From Bin55 sp965203735 (GTDB lineage Bacteria; Pseudomonadota; Gammaproteobacteria; Pseudomonadales; Azotimanducaceae): 64,000 nt of DNA. A model generated the notes under the pieces. That model was not told where the DNA came from and searched no databases. It worked only from the letters and a program-made list of their open reading frames with translations. Shown here piece after piece: positions 1 to 8,825 of the stretch. Position numbers and translations under genes: made by a program. Position 1 is the stretch's first letter. Every line of letters begins with the position of its first letter. The stretch covers positions 2,542,001 through 2,606,000 of the forward strand of contig OZ241909.1 of NCBI GenBank assembly GCA_965203735.1. The letters run 5' to 3'.

Positions 1-1
1 G

Positions 2-652
2 TTTCGACACTACGCGACGGTACTGAACAAGTGGGATGGATGTGGTAGCAGATCATCTGCTAGATGGCAAGAGTTTCGCGACCTCTCCATTAATCAATCG
101 TTGGATAAGACAGTGTCCTGTCAAACCAATGCTGCATCTGAGATCTTCGATGCATTGCTTGCGGCAAACGCCAACAACATGCTTCACTTTGATTTGGACC
201 TTCAAGAGTCCGTTTCAAACAACATCGATGACAACATTAGTTGGCTTGGCTTCACACACACGCTCACATTTGCCAATGCGGTACGTTCACAATGCGAGAA
301 GTTTCCCCAATTGTGGCCTCAGGCGTTGCTTCAAATGGCGTGCTTCCTGGGTCGAAACAAACCATATGTAGATCTAAACTCCTCCCAAGAGACGTGGTTC
401 GTTGCAGATCGGCCGCACTTCTATGAACAAGCTGTAAAGATGCTCTTCGATCATGGGAAAGAGGAATTCATCGTTTCAGTTCACTTGCTAAAGACATTGC
501 TAGCCGCTCGTGCCGAGTCTCGGAATGCCCATGAAGAAACTAGCCACCTAGTGACTGCGGCGATGAATCGGTTTCTTGCTTCACCCATGAAGCGAAAACA
601 CGTACTACGTACCGTCAAGCAAGCACGACAAACTGCCGAACTGGACATTTAG
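2..652 (+). CDS. Partial protein of unknown function (C-terminal part)
   Basis: The reading frame is open from base 2 to the TAG at 650, so the true start lies before the window; the first usable in-frame start inside it is TTG at 101. At least 216 residues are visible, mostly amphipathic helix, with no signal peptide or membrane segment in this part. A conserved-looking core reads NISWLGFTHTLTFANAV, followed by LLQMACFLGRN and later SPMKRKHVLRTV. I do not recognise a named domain with confidence. The regular residue pattern and uninterrupted frame argue for a real gene. It is followed by 178 noncoding bases before the aminotransferase, so it is probably not in that transcript. Confidence 0.7.
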   Translation, partial: FRHYATVLNKWDGCGSRSSARWQEFRDLSINQSLDKTVSCQTNAASEIFDALLAANANNMLHFDLDLQESVSNNIDDNISWLGFTHTLTFANAVRSQCEKFPQLWPQALLQMACFLGRNKPYVDLNSSQETWFVADRPHFYEQAVKMLFDHGKEEFIVSVHLLKTLLAARAESRNAHEETSHLVTAAMNRFLASPMKRKHVLRTVKQARQTAELDI

Positions 653-665
653 GGATCGGAAAAGC

Positions 666-693
666 CCAGTTCAAGTCCCGGAATTGACTGGGT
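666..693 (+). terminator. Weak stem-loop after the first gene
   Basis: CCCAGTTCAA (666-675) pairs with TTGACTGGG (685-693) with one bulged T, leaving a nine-base loop. It starts 13 bases after the stop codon of the partial gene. No clear T-run follows, so it is only a possible transcription end. Confidence 0.25.
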
Positions 694-830
694 TATGGCC
701 CATTAAGTGTCTGCTCGTTCACGGTCTTCTAACCAACGATCCTCACAACGAACGGAGATTGGATTCTGCGTAGGGAATGACCATTGAATTATCATTGTTA
801 GGTGTAGCTAACAAGTGGTAATTTAACTCA

Positions 831-1994
831 ATGCAACTGGCTAACAAGATGCATCGTCTGGGAACGGAGACAGCGTTCGAAGTGCTTCAACGTGCGGAAG
901 CATTGCGGTCTCAAGGAAGAAACATCATAAATTTGGGCATTGGTCAGCCTGATTTCAAATCGCCTCCGCATGTGGTGGAAGCAGCGGTCAAAGCTCTTCG
1001 AGATGGACACCATGGCTATACGCCCGCTCCTGGAATTCCGCAGTTAAGAGAGGCTGTCGTTGCAGACATACTGAAGCAACGCGGAGTAGAAGTTGATCCT
1101 GGAAATGTCCTAGTAGTGCCGGGTGGCAAGGTAACAATGTTCTTTGCCATTCTGATGTTTGGCGAGCCGGGCGCGGAAATCCTCTACCCGAATCCTGGAT
1201 TTCCCATTTATGAATCGGTCATCAACTTTACCGGTGCCAAGGCTGTTCCTATACCGTTGGTCGAGGAGTTCGATTTCTCGTTCAGCGCTCAAGGAGTGCT
1301 CGATCTCCTGACCCCGAACACACGATTGATAATCCTGAATTCTCCCGCAAATCCCACGGGTGGAGCCGTGCCCAAGTCAGAGATAGATGTTCTGGTGAAG
1401 GGCCTCGAGCAATTCCCCAACGCCGCCATCATGAGCGACGAAATCTATTCAAGGATTTGCTATGCCGACGAAGGTCATGTTTCGTTGATGAACTATCCCG
1501 AGATCCAAGATCGGCTGATTCTGCTCGACGGATGGAGCAAGACCTACGCAATGACAGGATGGCGCATGGGCTACTCCGTATGGCCCGATTCGCTCATTGA
1601 CCACGCCACACGATTGGCGATTAATTGCCATTCGTGCGTCAACGCATCCGCTCAGTACGCAGCGATTGCGGCACTTCAAGGTCCTCAGGACTCCGTCGAC
1701 AACATGGTCGATACCTTTGAGACTCGACGAGAACTAATTGTTGAGGGATTGAACAAAATACCGAATGTTTCCTGTCGGAATCCACGGGGTGCTTTCTATG
1801 TCTTCCCAAACGTATCTAAGCTTCAAGGACTCGCTCGAGACATTCAGAACACTTGGTTAGAGGATCTAGGTGTCGCTACCGTGGCTGGAACCAGCTTCGG
1901 TTCGTACGGTGAGGGATATGTACGTTTCTCCTACGCAGCGGCAACCGACGAAATTGAAACGGCACTAGAACGAATAGGCAACTCTCTCGCATAA
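831..1994 (+). CDS. PLP-dependent class I/II aminotransferase
   Basis: This 387-residue cytosolic enzyme belongs to the aspartate aminotransferase superfamily (fold type I), which moves amino groups between amino acids and 2-oxo acids. The family landmarks are in order: NLGIGQPDF near 34-42, the NPTG motif at 174-177, cofactor-ring Asp203 in SDEIY, the Schiff-base lysine at 237 in WSKTYAMTGWR, and carboxylate-binding arginine near 245. Length is normal. The upstream ATG lacks a clear ribosome-binding site; ATG at 849 is an alternative start. The substrate cannot be read from sequence; alanine/aspartate-type enzymes are the closest in style. It precedes an oxidoreductase by 90 bases, which may be co-transcribed. 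Confidence 0.9.
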   Translation: MQLANKMHRLGTETAFEVLQRAEALRSQGRNIINLGIGQPDFKSPPHVVEAAVKALRDGHHGYTPAPGIPQLREAVVADILKQRGVEVDPGNVLVVPGGKVTMFFAILMFGEPGAEILYPNPGFPIYESVINFTGAKAVPIPLVEEFDFSFSAQGVLDLLTPNTRLIILNSPANPTGGAVPKSEIDVLVKGLEQFPNAAIMSDEIYSRICYADEGHVSLMNYPEIQDRLILLDGWSKTYAMTGWRMGYSVWPDSLIDHATRLAINCHSCVNASAQYAAIAALQGPQDSVDNMVDTFETRRELIVEGLNKIPNVSCRNPRGAFYVFPNVSKLQGLARDIQNTWLEDLGVATVAGTSFGSYGEGYVRFSYAAATDEIETALERIGNSLA

Positions 1995-2084
1995 CTGCAC
2001 AGCTATCCAAACTAGGACCGGTCGAAAGCAGCGTCTCTACGCATTACAATTCTTGCTAACACCAAATCACGTTAGGTTGAGTGC

Positions 2085-3029
2085 ATGAAGGTCAAGAACA
2101 TTCGCTATACACCCGGTGGTGGAGCAGAACTAGTTTCATACGAGATTTCCGATCCTGGTCCCGGAGAAGTGCAAGTAGAGACAGCAGCATGTGGAATTTG
2201 CTCCTGGGATCTTCAGACCTTTCGAACAGGATCAGACGGCCCAAGTCCTGCGCCTCCAGGGCACGAAGGCATGGGATATGTCAGCAAACTCGGACCGGGC
2301 GTGACGAACCTCGAAGTAGGACAAAGGGTGGTAGGTGGCGGTTTCGCACAAGTCCGCAATGCACCTGCAAGTCGACTTCTCAAGATCCCCGATTCCAACC
2401 TAGAAGATCACCATTGGATTGTTGAACCGGTCTCCTGTGTTGTTACGGGCATGGATCATTGCCGACTCAAGGCTGGCGAGCGCCTAGCAATGGTCGGATG
2501 CGGTTTCATGGGATTGATGATGATTCAGGGACTGGCCGGAGCTGGCGCTGATCAGCTCATTGCGCTGGACATCGACAATCGTCGACTGGCCCTCGCGAGT
2601 GAATTCGGAGCGACGGAAGCGTACAACGTCAACGACGAAAACTTCGATCAAGTTCGAAAAGAGTTGCGAAGCCGACGAATCGACACGGTTGTAGATACAA
2701 GCGGTTCGCAATCGGGTCTTGATCTAGCGACTGAGATCGTAAAGGTAGGTGGCTTAATCAATCTCTTTGGTTGGATCAAAGGTTCCACGGCCACATTCAA
2801 TCCTACAGCTTGGCACGGAAAGGCAATCTCCATCGTGAATACCTCTCCGGCGGCTCAGATGCGCGATCCGTTCCCAGTCGCTGTCCGACTGATACACAAT
2901 GGATTGATCGATTTGCGACCTTTGGTCACACACGTTATCCCAATCGACGAGTATCCAGACTTCATGCGTGGTGTTACGAGTGGGTCGGTTGATGGTTACA
3001 TCAAAGGCGTAGTGACCCACGCACGCTGA
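2085..3029 (+). CDS. Zinc-type alcohol dehydrogenase (MDR family), short form
   Basis: A 314-residue medium-chain dehydrogenase/reductase. The N-terminal GroES-like half carries the catalytic zinc ligands: Cys39 in GICSWD, His60-Glu61 in GHEGMG, and a plausible further ligand at Glu114 in the EPVS stretch. The nucleotide-binding half has the Rossmann motif VGCGFMG at 137-143 and an acidic residue after the second strand (ALDIDNRR), which favours NAD over NADP. The usual four-cysteine structural zinc lobe is absent, explaining the short length; many polyol-dehydrogenase-like members also lack it. The substrate is probably a secondary alcohol or sugar derivative, but this is inference. It lies between an aminotransferase and a rhodanese on the same strand. 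Confidence 0.85.
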   Translation: MKVKNIRYTPGGGAELVSYEISDPGPGEVQVETAACGICSWDLQTFRTGSDGPSPAPPGHEGMGYVSKLGPGVTNLEVGQRVVGGGFAQVRNAPASRLLKIPDSNLEDHHWIVEPVSCVVTGMDHCRLKAGERLAMVGCGFMGLMMIQGLAGAGADQLIALDIDNRRLALASEFGATEAYNVNDENFDQVRKELRSRRIDTVVDTSGSQSGLDLATEIVKVGGLINLFGWIKGSTATFNPTAWHGKAISIVNTSPAAQMRDPFPVAVRLIHNGLIDLRPLVTHVIPIDEYPDFMRGVTSGSVDGYIKGVVTHAR

Positions 3030-3104
3030 TTTTTGTAGAACTGTGAGCACACCAAGACCGGTAATACGTACGAACTGCCGCAAACTGAATGCAAGGAGCA
3101 CGGT

Positions 3105-3533
3105 ATGGCAATAAGACCCATATTTGAAATAGTCGAAGAAGCCAAGCAAGACATCGAAAACCTTGATTGCGACGACTTGGAAAAGGAAATCGAAAGCGAC
3201 GAAAAACCGTTGCTTGTGGACATCCGTGAGATTCAGGAATACGTGGATTATGGAACGATTCCCGACGCTGTTCATGCGCCCCGTGGAATGCTTGAGTTTT
3301 GGGCCGACCCAAGTAGTCCTTATTTCCGAGGGAATTTCACCCAAGATCGTCGCATTGTCTTGTTTTGTGCAGCCGGCGGGAGATCTGCCTTGGCGGTGAA
3401 GTCGCTCAAGGAAATGGGATTCTCAAATGTCGCACATCTTGAACCGGGCTTCAACGGATGGGCAAAAGCCAAGAAACCTATTCAAGAAACAGCCACCCGA
3501 TCACGCTGGATGCGCAAATTGCGCGGTCTCTAG
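3105..3533 (+). CDS. Rhodanese-like sulfurtransferase domain protein
   Basis: A single rhodanese domain of 142 residues, probably cytosolic. Active-site Cys88 sits at the head of the loop CAAGGR (88-93), preceded by the strand RIVLF; the CH2A motif LVDIRE is at 37-42 and a GYNGW-like end (GFNGWAKA) closes the domain. Rhodaneses carry sulfur as a cysteine persulfide for thiolation, detoxification or redox roles. The six-residue loop fits sulfur rather than phosphate chemistry. An AAGGAG ribosome-binding site lies seven bases before the ATG. It follows the dehydrogenase by 75 bases and ends in front of a convergent gene. Confidence 0.9.
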   Translation: MAIRPIFEIVEEAKQDIENLDCDDLEKEIESDEKPLLVDIREIQEYVDYGTIPDAVHAPRGMLEFWADPSSPYFRGNFTQDRRIVLFCAAGGRSALAVKSLKEMGFSNVAHLEPGFNGWAKAKKPIQETATRSRWMRKLRGL

Positions 3534-3572
3534 ACCAATTCAGACTGACTAGTAGTCTTCTCTAGGAGCGGG

Positions 3573-3590
3573 TTCCTTCAGTCGAAGGAA
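3573..3590. terminator. Hairpin between convergent genes
   Basis: TTCCTTC, loop AGTC, GAAGGAA: a perfect seven-pair stem with a four-base loop. It sits in the 65-base gap where the rhodanese gene and the oppositely directed MaoC gene meet. Neither side has a T-run, so it may be a weak bidirectional terminator or an RNA-end stabiliser. Confidence 0.45.
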
Positions 3591-3598
3591 GAAGCTTC

Positions 3599-4471
3599 TC
3601 AGTCAAACTCGAAGTAGGCATTCGAAACTACTACCGAATCCCCTACTCGTGCTTCGAATATTACTCTGGAAGAACTCTCGCTCCAAGCGCGGATTTCCAT
3701 TGTGTCACCTGGATAGACCGGTGAAGAGAATCGAACCTTGATTCTTCGGAATCGGGACGGGTCTCCGTCACATAGTTCATCCAACAAGCTCTGTGCACAG
3801 TGCCCAAATGTGCAAAGTCCGTGAAGAATTGGACTCTCGAATCCCCCAAACTTTGCGGCAGCGGGATCAATGTGCAATGAGTTGTAGTCTCCAGACAGGC
3901 GATACAGTTGAGCTTGATTCTCCGCAATTTCTACTTGAGTGACCAAGGATGGACTTGATTCGGGTACGACGATCTTCTGCGAGAAAGTCTCTCCAGATCC
4001 TTCAAATGGTTCAATGTCGCCTAACTGCTTGACACCTCGTCGGAACGAGCCATTCACCATTCGAATGCAATCGTTTCCATCTCCGTCGGTAACTATGCTT
4101 TCGTACTCACAGAACCCATTTCCCTTTCCCTTGGGGTGAACGCCAATTAACCGCGACCGGACCGAGACAGTTCCATTGGTAGGCAATGGACCGAGGACTT
4201 CCAAGTAACGTTCAGCATCAATATTCAACGGACCAGGAGAACCTGGAATCAGGCTTGTGTCCACAGGAGCTCCAGCTCCACCCCATCGAATCGCAAATGT
4301 CGGAAACACAGAGAATCCAGAGTGATTCTCGTAAATGAAACGGAGATCGGTTATGCCGATCCCAACTGCATACAAGAGAACATCCCGCACGTTGTAACTA
4401 ATAGAAACTGGATTCCCCCAGGGACCGGGCTTTCCATCCGGTAGAGCTCTCAGTGCGTCATACTTAGCCAT
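3599..4471 (-). CDS. MaoC-type (R)-specific enoyl-CoA hydratase
   Basis: A 290-residue double hot-dog protein like the hydratase 2 domain of peroxisomal multifunctional enzyme type 2. These enzymes add water to trans-2-enoyl-CoA to give (R)-3-hydroxyacyl-CoA. The catalytic motif GDYNSLHIDP (194-203) supplies Asp195 and His200, followed by the conserved PILHGLCTFG region near 214-223. The N-terminal half (to about 150) is the inactive hot-dog repeat that usually holds the acyl chain. Length is typical. It is the last gene of a three-gene minus-strand operon, 25 bases after the thiolase, which places it in breakdown of a bulky or branched acyl-CoA rather than in fatty-acid synthesis. Confidence 0.9.
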   Translation of the reverse strand: MAKYDALRALPDGKPGPWGNPVSISYNVRDVLLYAVGIGITDLRFIYENHSGFSVFPTFAIRWGGAGAPVDTSLIPGSPGPLNIDAERYLEVLGPLPTNGTVSVRSRLIGVHPKGKGNGFCEYESIVTDGDGNDCIRMVNGSFRRGVKQLGDIEPFEGSGETFSQKIVVPESSPSLVTQVEIAENQAQLYRLSGDYNSLHIDPAAAKFGGFESPILHGLCTFGHCAQSLLDELCDGDPSRFRRIKVRFSSPVYPGDTMEIRAWSESSSRVIFEARVGDSVVVSNAYFEFD

Positions 4472-4496
4472 TCTGTGTATTTCCTCGCTTAATTCG

Positions 4497-5708
4497 TCAA
4501 GCTTCCAGTATTAATGTTCCTGTAGTCGACAGAGTTCCACCGGTTCCGTTCACTATGCAGGTTTGAGCGTTGGTTTGTTTGCCTTCGATGCCGTTCACGC
4601 CATCTTCCGCAGTCTGGGACAACTGCCTGTAGGCTTCAATCAGCAACTGCATGCCGTACATTCCGGAGTGATTGAAGGACAATCCACCACCATTCGTGTT
4701 GATAGGTAGCGATCCTCCAGGAGCGGCTATGCCTTCCTTCCACAGTGTGTGCCCTTTTCCTCGGGGAGCGAGACCTAACATTTCAGCCGTAATCGCAGCT
4801 GTAATTGTGAATGAGTCGTAGATCATTGCCATATCCATGTCCTGCGGTCCCATAGACGCCATCTCGTAAGCTGTTCTGGATGACTTTGCTGCCGAAGTCG
4901 CTGTAAAGTCCGACATCTCCACCATATTGGAGTGACCCATTGATTCTCCCGCACCTGCAATCCAAACAGGTTCGGTTCGCAGCGACATCGCGATTTCAGG
5001 TCGAGCGACGATCACGGCCCCACCGTGATCGCACACTAGACAACAGTGCGAAATGGTCATCGGCCAAGCAATCATCGGACCATTCTGAACGATTTCGACA
5101 GTTAGCGGACCACCATTTGGATCTGTTTCCTTTGAAAACATCACCGCACGTGGATTCAGCATTGCCCACTGCCTTGTTACTACCGCAATATGTGCAAAGT
5201 CCTCGGGAGTTGTTCCATACGCATGCATGTGTCGAACCATCGAGTGTGCGTATTGCGAAGGTGCTCCGAAAGTACCGTATGCAGCGGTAGCCAGTTCCGC
5301 TGGTGAGACTTCCCCTCGTCCGCCTCCTCCTCCTCGTCCACCTCCACCACGATACGATCTTCCTGCCTCGCCATGACTAACAAGCGCGATATCTATGATT
5401 CCTGCGCTTATCGCTGCAAGTGCATGGTGCACATGAATTTGAAACGAACAACCACCTACCGAGGTCGTATCGAGGTAGTTGGGACGTATTCCCAGGTGCT
5501 CCGCGAGTTCGGAGGACCAACCAGCGGAAAACACTCCGTCGATATCAGAAATTGGAATTCCCGTATATTCGGAGACATTCTTGATCGCCTCAATGTGATG
5601 TTGTAACGAGGTAATTCTGAGTCCTCGCTCCGGTGTAAATCCGATCTCATTTGACTCTGCCGCCCCGACAATGGCCGCAGCGCGAGAAAGTTCGTGTGCT
5701 ACTGGCAT
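4497..5708 (-). CDS. Thiolase-family protein (SCP-x / lipid-transfer type)
   Basis: A 403-residue thiolase-fold enzyme of the SCP-x/acetyl-CoA acetyltransferase group. The nucleophile position is Cys87 in TTSVGGCSF; later motifs are INTNGGGLSFNHSG, with the active-site histidine, and TCIVNGTGG with the second cysteine near the C-terminus. Proteins of this group cleave 3-oxoacyl-CoA, or act as aldolases on steroid side chains when paired with a DUF35 protein. An unusual glycine/arginine run occupies about 121-132, a likely flexible loop. It starts four bases after the DUF35 gene stop and precedes the MaoC gene, so the three are one operon. Whether it is a true thiolase or a retro-aldolase cannot be settled by eye. 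Confidence 0.85.
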   Translation of the reverse strand: MPVAHELSRAAAIVGAAESNEIGFTPERGLRITSLQHHIEAIKNVSEYTGIPISDIDGVFSAGWSSELAEHLGIRPNYLDTTSVGGCSFQIHVHHALAAISAGIIDIALVSHGEAGRSYRGGGGRGGGGGRGEVSPAELATAAYGTFGAPSQYAHSMVRHMHAYGTTPEDFAHIAVVTRQWAMLNPRAVMFSKETDPNGGPLTVEIVQNGPMIAWPMTISHCCLVCDHGGAVIVARPEIAMSLRTEPVWIAGAGESMGHSNMVEMSDFTATSAAKSSRTAYEMASMGPQDMDMAMIYDSFTITAAITAEMLGLAPRGKGHTLWKEGIAAPGGSLPINTNGGGLSFNHSGMYGMQLLIEAYRQLSQTAEDGVNGIEGKQTNAQTCIVNGTGGTLSTTGTLILEA

Positions 5709-5711
5709 TGA

Positions 5712-6128
5712 CTATTCCTCCACGACACGCCAAAAAGGGATGTAGGTTTCGTCATCGACTTTCTCGAACTCGACGCGAACTTTGCAACCGATCTTGATTT
5801 CCTCGGGTTTCGAAGCGTCCACACCCCTAAGAACGGTCATCATTCGGTCTCCTTCAGCAAGGTCGATATAGGCTGTTACGTATGGGGCTTCCTCGCCCCA
5901 TCCACCAAACGCTCTGTGTTGAACGGCATAGGTATACAGTGTGCCCTCTCCACTTGCTTCGGTCCAAGTCAAGTTCGTGGAGTGACAATACGGACAGATC
6001 AATCTTGGATACCAGTGCACGCCTCCGCAGTCTTTGCACCGACGAACCATTAGCTTGCCGTTCTTAGCTCCCTCCCAGAACGTCTCATGATGTTGTCCCT
6101 TTCTCGGTACTGGTTTGTTGTACGCCAC
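5712..6128 (-). CDS. DUF35 OB-fold protein with zinc-ribbon
   Basis: A small acyl-CoA-associated protein. The N-terminal rubredoxin-like zinc ribbon has four cysteines in CKDCGG and CPYCHS; the C-terminal OB fold (GEGTLYTYAV to the end) binds CoA in characterised relatives. DUF35 proteins pair with thiolase-like enzymes and with MaoC hydratases, and both partners follow here in the same operon. The frame opens at TTG 6134, but AGGAGG lies directly against that codon; it is seven bases before GTG 6128, so I take 6128 as the start (138 residues). Upstream are two inverted repeats that may control the operon. Confidence 0.87.
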   Translation of the reverse strand: MAYNKPVPRKGQHHETFWEGAKNGKLMVRRCKDCGGVHWYPRLICPYCHSTNLTWTEASGEGTLYTYAVQHRAFGGWGEEAPYVTAYIDLAEGDRMMTVLRGVDASKPEEIKIGCKVRVEFEKVDDETYIPFWRVVEE

Positions 6129-6606
6129 TAGCAACCCTCCTCTAACAAGTGGTTTGACACGTCACAGTGTCTGTCTTGCATCACAGACAGAAAACGCACG
6201 GCGGAATTGGATACAACCCTTGCTCAGAGTCAGGTTTTAGAACCGTAGCGTGTCTGACTAACAAATAGCATTGTATCACATCAAAAATACCGTGAGATTG
6301 ATGGAACGCTAGGCTCAAACGCAATAACTCTGCTCTTCCGGACGGGCGAAACCGTTTCTCAATTCGACTTTGAACAGTGCTGTCTGAGTATTAGAAAAAT
6401 CCAAGTGACAATGAAAGTCTCCCACAAGCAGTTTCCGACAATATCTCTTAAAATGTACAGGAATAGAGGTTTAGTTGACGAAATCTGGCTCTCCAAGCTT
6501 CTACCCAGACCTACCTCACCGTCAATCCTCGCACCGGCAAAGAGTTTGATCTCAGAAATTCGGAAGTGTCTACTACGCAATCACCCAACAGCAGCAAGAG
6601 ACTAAG
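6129..6606. other. Divergent intergenic region between two operons
   Basis: This 478-base stretch separates the minus-strand acyl-CoA operon from the plus-strand ABC importer, so it should hold both promoters. The end next to the DUF35 gene carries two adjacent inverted repeats (listed separately). I could not find a convincing -35/-10 pair, and small open frames here have no ribosome-binding site or recognisable product. Confidence 0.6.
6156..6191. promoter_or_regulatory. Adjacent inverted repeats upstream of the DUF35 operon
   Basis: Two symmetric elements abut: GACAC-GTCACA-GTGTC at 6156-6171, a 16-base operator-like palindrome, and TCTGTCT (6170-6176) with AGACAGA (6185-6191), a seven-pair stem with an eight-base loop. 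They lie 28 to 63 bases before the chosen start of the DUF35 gene, where a repressor site would be expected. TetR-type regulators often control such acyl-CoA operons, but no regulator gene is nearby. Confidence 0.4.
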
Positions 6607-7737
6607 GTGAGCGCGATTTCGAACGTAGAAACCAAGACCGACACACACATCGCTTTCGAGCATGTCTCAAAGAGCTATGACGGCACTACGCAAGTTGTCA
6701 AAGACCTTTGCTTGGAAATCGAACGTGGTGAGTTTCTGACTCTTCTAGGACCTTCAGGGTCGGGGAAAACCACCTGCCTCATGATGTTGGCAGGATTCGA
6801 GACAATCTCATCGGGTCACATCACAATTGATGGAACTGCTGTTCACGCGTTCGCTCCCCATAAACGCGGTATCGGAATGGTGTTTCAGAACTATGCACTA
6901 TTTCCGCACCTGACAGTAGGCCGTAACCTCTCATTTCCATTGGAGGTTCGTGGAATTAGCGCATCTGAACGAGCCGATCGAGTGAAAAAGGCCTTGGAAC
7001 TAGTACAACTCGAAGGATTCGAAGATAGAAAGCCAGCCAACCTCTCTGGAGGCCAGCAGCAGCGTGTAGCCATTGCTCGAGCGCTTGTATTCGAACCGGA
7101 AATTGTGCTCATGGATGAACCTTTGGGTGCACTAGATCGTCGCTTACGTGAAGAGATGCAGTACGAAATCCGTCGAATTCACCAGCAATTGGGCGTGACC
7201 ATGGTTTACGTGACCCACGACCAACAAGAAGCGATGGTGCTTTCCGACCGAGTTGCAGTGTTTCGCGACGGATCCATCGAGCAAATAGCACCTCCCGAAA
7301 CGCTTTACGAAGAACCAAACCGTGTGTTCGTTTCGTCGTTTATTGGAGACAACAACGTCCTCTATGGCAAGGTGGAAGAAATCCGTCCTGGAGATCTTTG
7401 CAACGTCGCAGTTGGTTCGGAAGACCACGTTCAAGCTCTGATCATTGAAGACACCCAACCGGGCGACTCGGTGTGGGTTGCGGTTCGTCCTGAACGGGTT
7501 GCCATTGCAAGAGAGGAAAAACAATACTCAAACCAGTTTGAAGCTATCGTGAACGACATTGTTTTCATGGGCGACCACCTGCGTCTGAACCTTGAAACAT
7601 GTGGTCAGAGAGACTTCATAGTAAAGATCCCAAACATCGTTGGGCACGGTGCAGTTTTGCCTGGAGATCGGATTCAGATCGGATGGGCAGCACTGGACTG
7701 CCGTGCGCTTCCTATGGATAAGGAGAAAGAAAATTGA
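6607..7737 (+). CDS. potA: ABC importer ATPase, polyamine type (PotA-like)
   Basis: The 376-residue ATPase of a spermidine/putrescine-type importer. Walker A GPSGSGKT is at 48-55, the signature LSGGQQQR starts at 146, Walker B VLMDEP is at 167-172, and the H-loop is in VTHDQ. A long C-terminal extension from about 245 forms the TOBE regulatory domain typical of PotA and related importers. The start is GTG. It is the first gene of a four-gene operon and its stop overlaps the next start codon by four bases (TTGA). The family is clear; the transported compound (polyamine, amine or related organic cation) is not determined by sequence, and the symbol is given by type only. Confidence 0.9.
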   Translation: MSAISNVETKTDTHIAFEHVSKSYDGTTQVVKDLCLEIERGEFLTLLGPSGSGKTTCLMMLAGFETISSGHITIDGTAVHAFAPHKRGIGMVFQNYALFPHLTVGRNLSFPLEVRGISASERADRVKKALELVQLEGFEDRKPANLSGGQQQRVAIARALVFEPEIVLMDEPLGALDRRLREEMQYEIRRIHQQLGVTMVYVTHDQQEAMVLSDRVAVFRDGSIEQIAPPETLYEEPNRVFVSSFIGDNNVLYGKVEEIRPGDLCNVAVGSEDHVQALIIEDTQPGDSVWVAVRPERVAIAREEKQYSNQFEAIVNDIVFMGDHLRLNLETCGQRDFIVKIPNIVGHGAVLPGDRIQIGWAALDCRALPMDKEKEN

Positions 7738-8825
7738 AAAGCAAGTACCTGTACAAGACTAGCATCGCACTTGCCATGGCTGTCGTTTGGACAACTGGCA
7801 CAAGTGCAGAAGAGACTCTAACGGTAGTTTCCTTCGGAGGATCCTACGCCAAGGCTTGTGTCGACGGCTACCACAAGTCCTTCGAGGAAGAAACCGGAAT
7901 CAAGATCAAACTTGAGGACTACAACGGCGGACTGGCGCAAGTACGGGCTCAGGTCGATGCCGGAGCTGTCCACTGGGACGTATTGGATACCGAAAGTGCT
8001 CCTCTAATGATCGGTTGTGACGAAGGAGTGTTTGAAGAGGTCTCGGATCTCGAACTTCCACCAGCGCCGGATGGAACTCCCGCCGCCGATGACTTCTTCG
8101 ACGGAATGCTATTCGATTGCGGTGTCGGAACCTTGGTGTATGCAACCGTCATGGTGTACAACTCTGAAAATGTGGACGGTGAACCTCCTTCAACGGTCCA
8201 AGACTTCTTCGATCTCGAGAAATTCCCAGGCAGACGTGGAATGCGTCGTTCACCATCCGGAAATCTCGCATGGGCTCTCATGGCTGATGGCGTTCCAACT
8301 GATCGAATTTATGAAGAACTATCGACTGAAGATGGATTGCAACGCGCTTTTCGCAAACTGGACACTATCAAGGAACATGTGATTTGGTGGGAAACGGGTG
8401 CTCAAGCACCTCAATTGCTGGCAGATGGTGAAGTCTTTATGACCACGGCATGGAACGGGAGGATTTTCAACGCACAAGTCGTGGAAAATCAACCATTTGT
8501 CATCATTTGGGACGGACATATCCGAGACTATGGAGCTTTAGCTATCGTAGCCGGTGCCCCAAATCTCGAAAACGCCAAGAAGTTTCTTCAGCACGCAACG
8601 AGCACTCGAGGAATGGTTGGAGTAGCCAACCATATCTCCTATGCGCCAGTTCGACATTCGGGACTCCCACTAGTAGGAAAACATGCCACTACAGGTGTCG
8701 ACATGAAACCCCACATGCCCACCTTTCCCGCCAATTCAAAGAACTTTCTCTGGTATGACATTGAATTCTGGACCGACAGAGAGGATGAATTAATCGAGAG
8801 ATTCAATTCGTGGCTGTCTCGTTAG
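7734..8825 (+). CDS. Periplasmic binding protein of the polyamine-type ABC importer
   Basis: A 363-residue solute-binding protein of the PotD/PotF class. A Sec signal peptide covers about residues 1-25 and ends GTSAEE, with likely cleavage before EE; the mature part opens ETLTVVSFGGSY, the usual first strand of this family. TTG is the start: AAGGAG lies eight bases before it and it overlaps the ATPase stop. The remaining sequence has the two-lobe character of the family, with VYNSENV and a tryptophan-rich ligand region (HVIWWETGAQ). A strong hairpin immediately after the stop separates it from the permeases. The ligand is unknown; PotD-like proteins bind polyamines, and relatives bind other small cations or organic acids. 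Confidence 0.88.
   Translation: MKSKYLYKTSIALAMAVVWTTGTSAEETLTVVSFGGSYAKACVDGYHKSFEEETGIKIKLEDYNGGLAQVRAQVDAGAVHWDVLDTESAPLMIGCDEGVFEEVSDLELPPAPDGTPAADDFFDGMLFDCGVGTLVYATVMVYNSENVDGEPPSTVQDFFDLEKFPGRRGMRRSPSGNLAWALMADGVPTDRIYEELSTEDGLQRAFRKLDTIKEHVIWWETGAQAPQLLADGEVFMTTAWNGRIFNAQVVENQPFVIIWDGHIRDYGALAIVAGAPNLENAKKFLQHATSTRGMVGVANHISYAPVRHSGLPLVGKHATTGVDMKPHMPTFPANSKNFLWYDIEFWTDREDELIERFNSWLSR

Noticed and set aside
2754..3344. 196-residue minus-strand frame
   Set aside because: Antisense to the dehydrogenase and rhodanese genes, both of which have complete family motifs.
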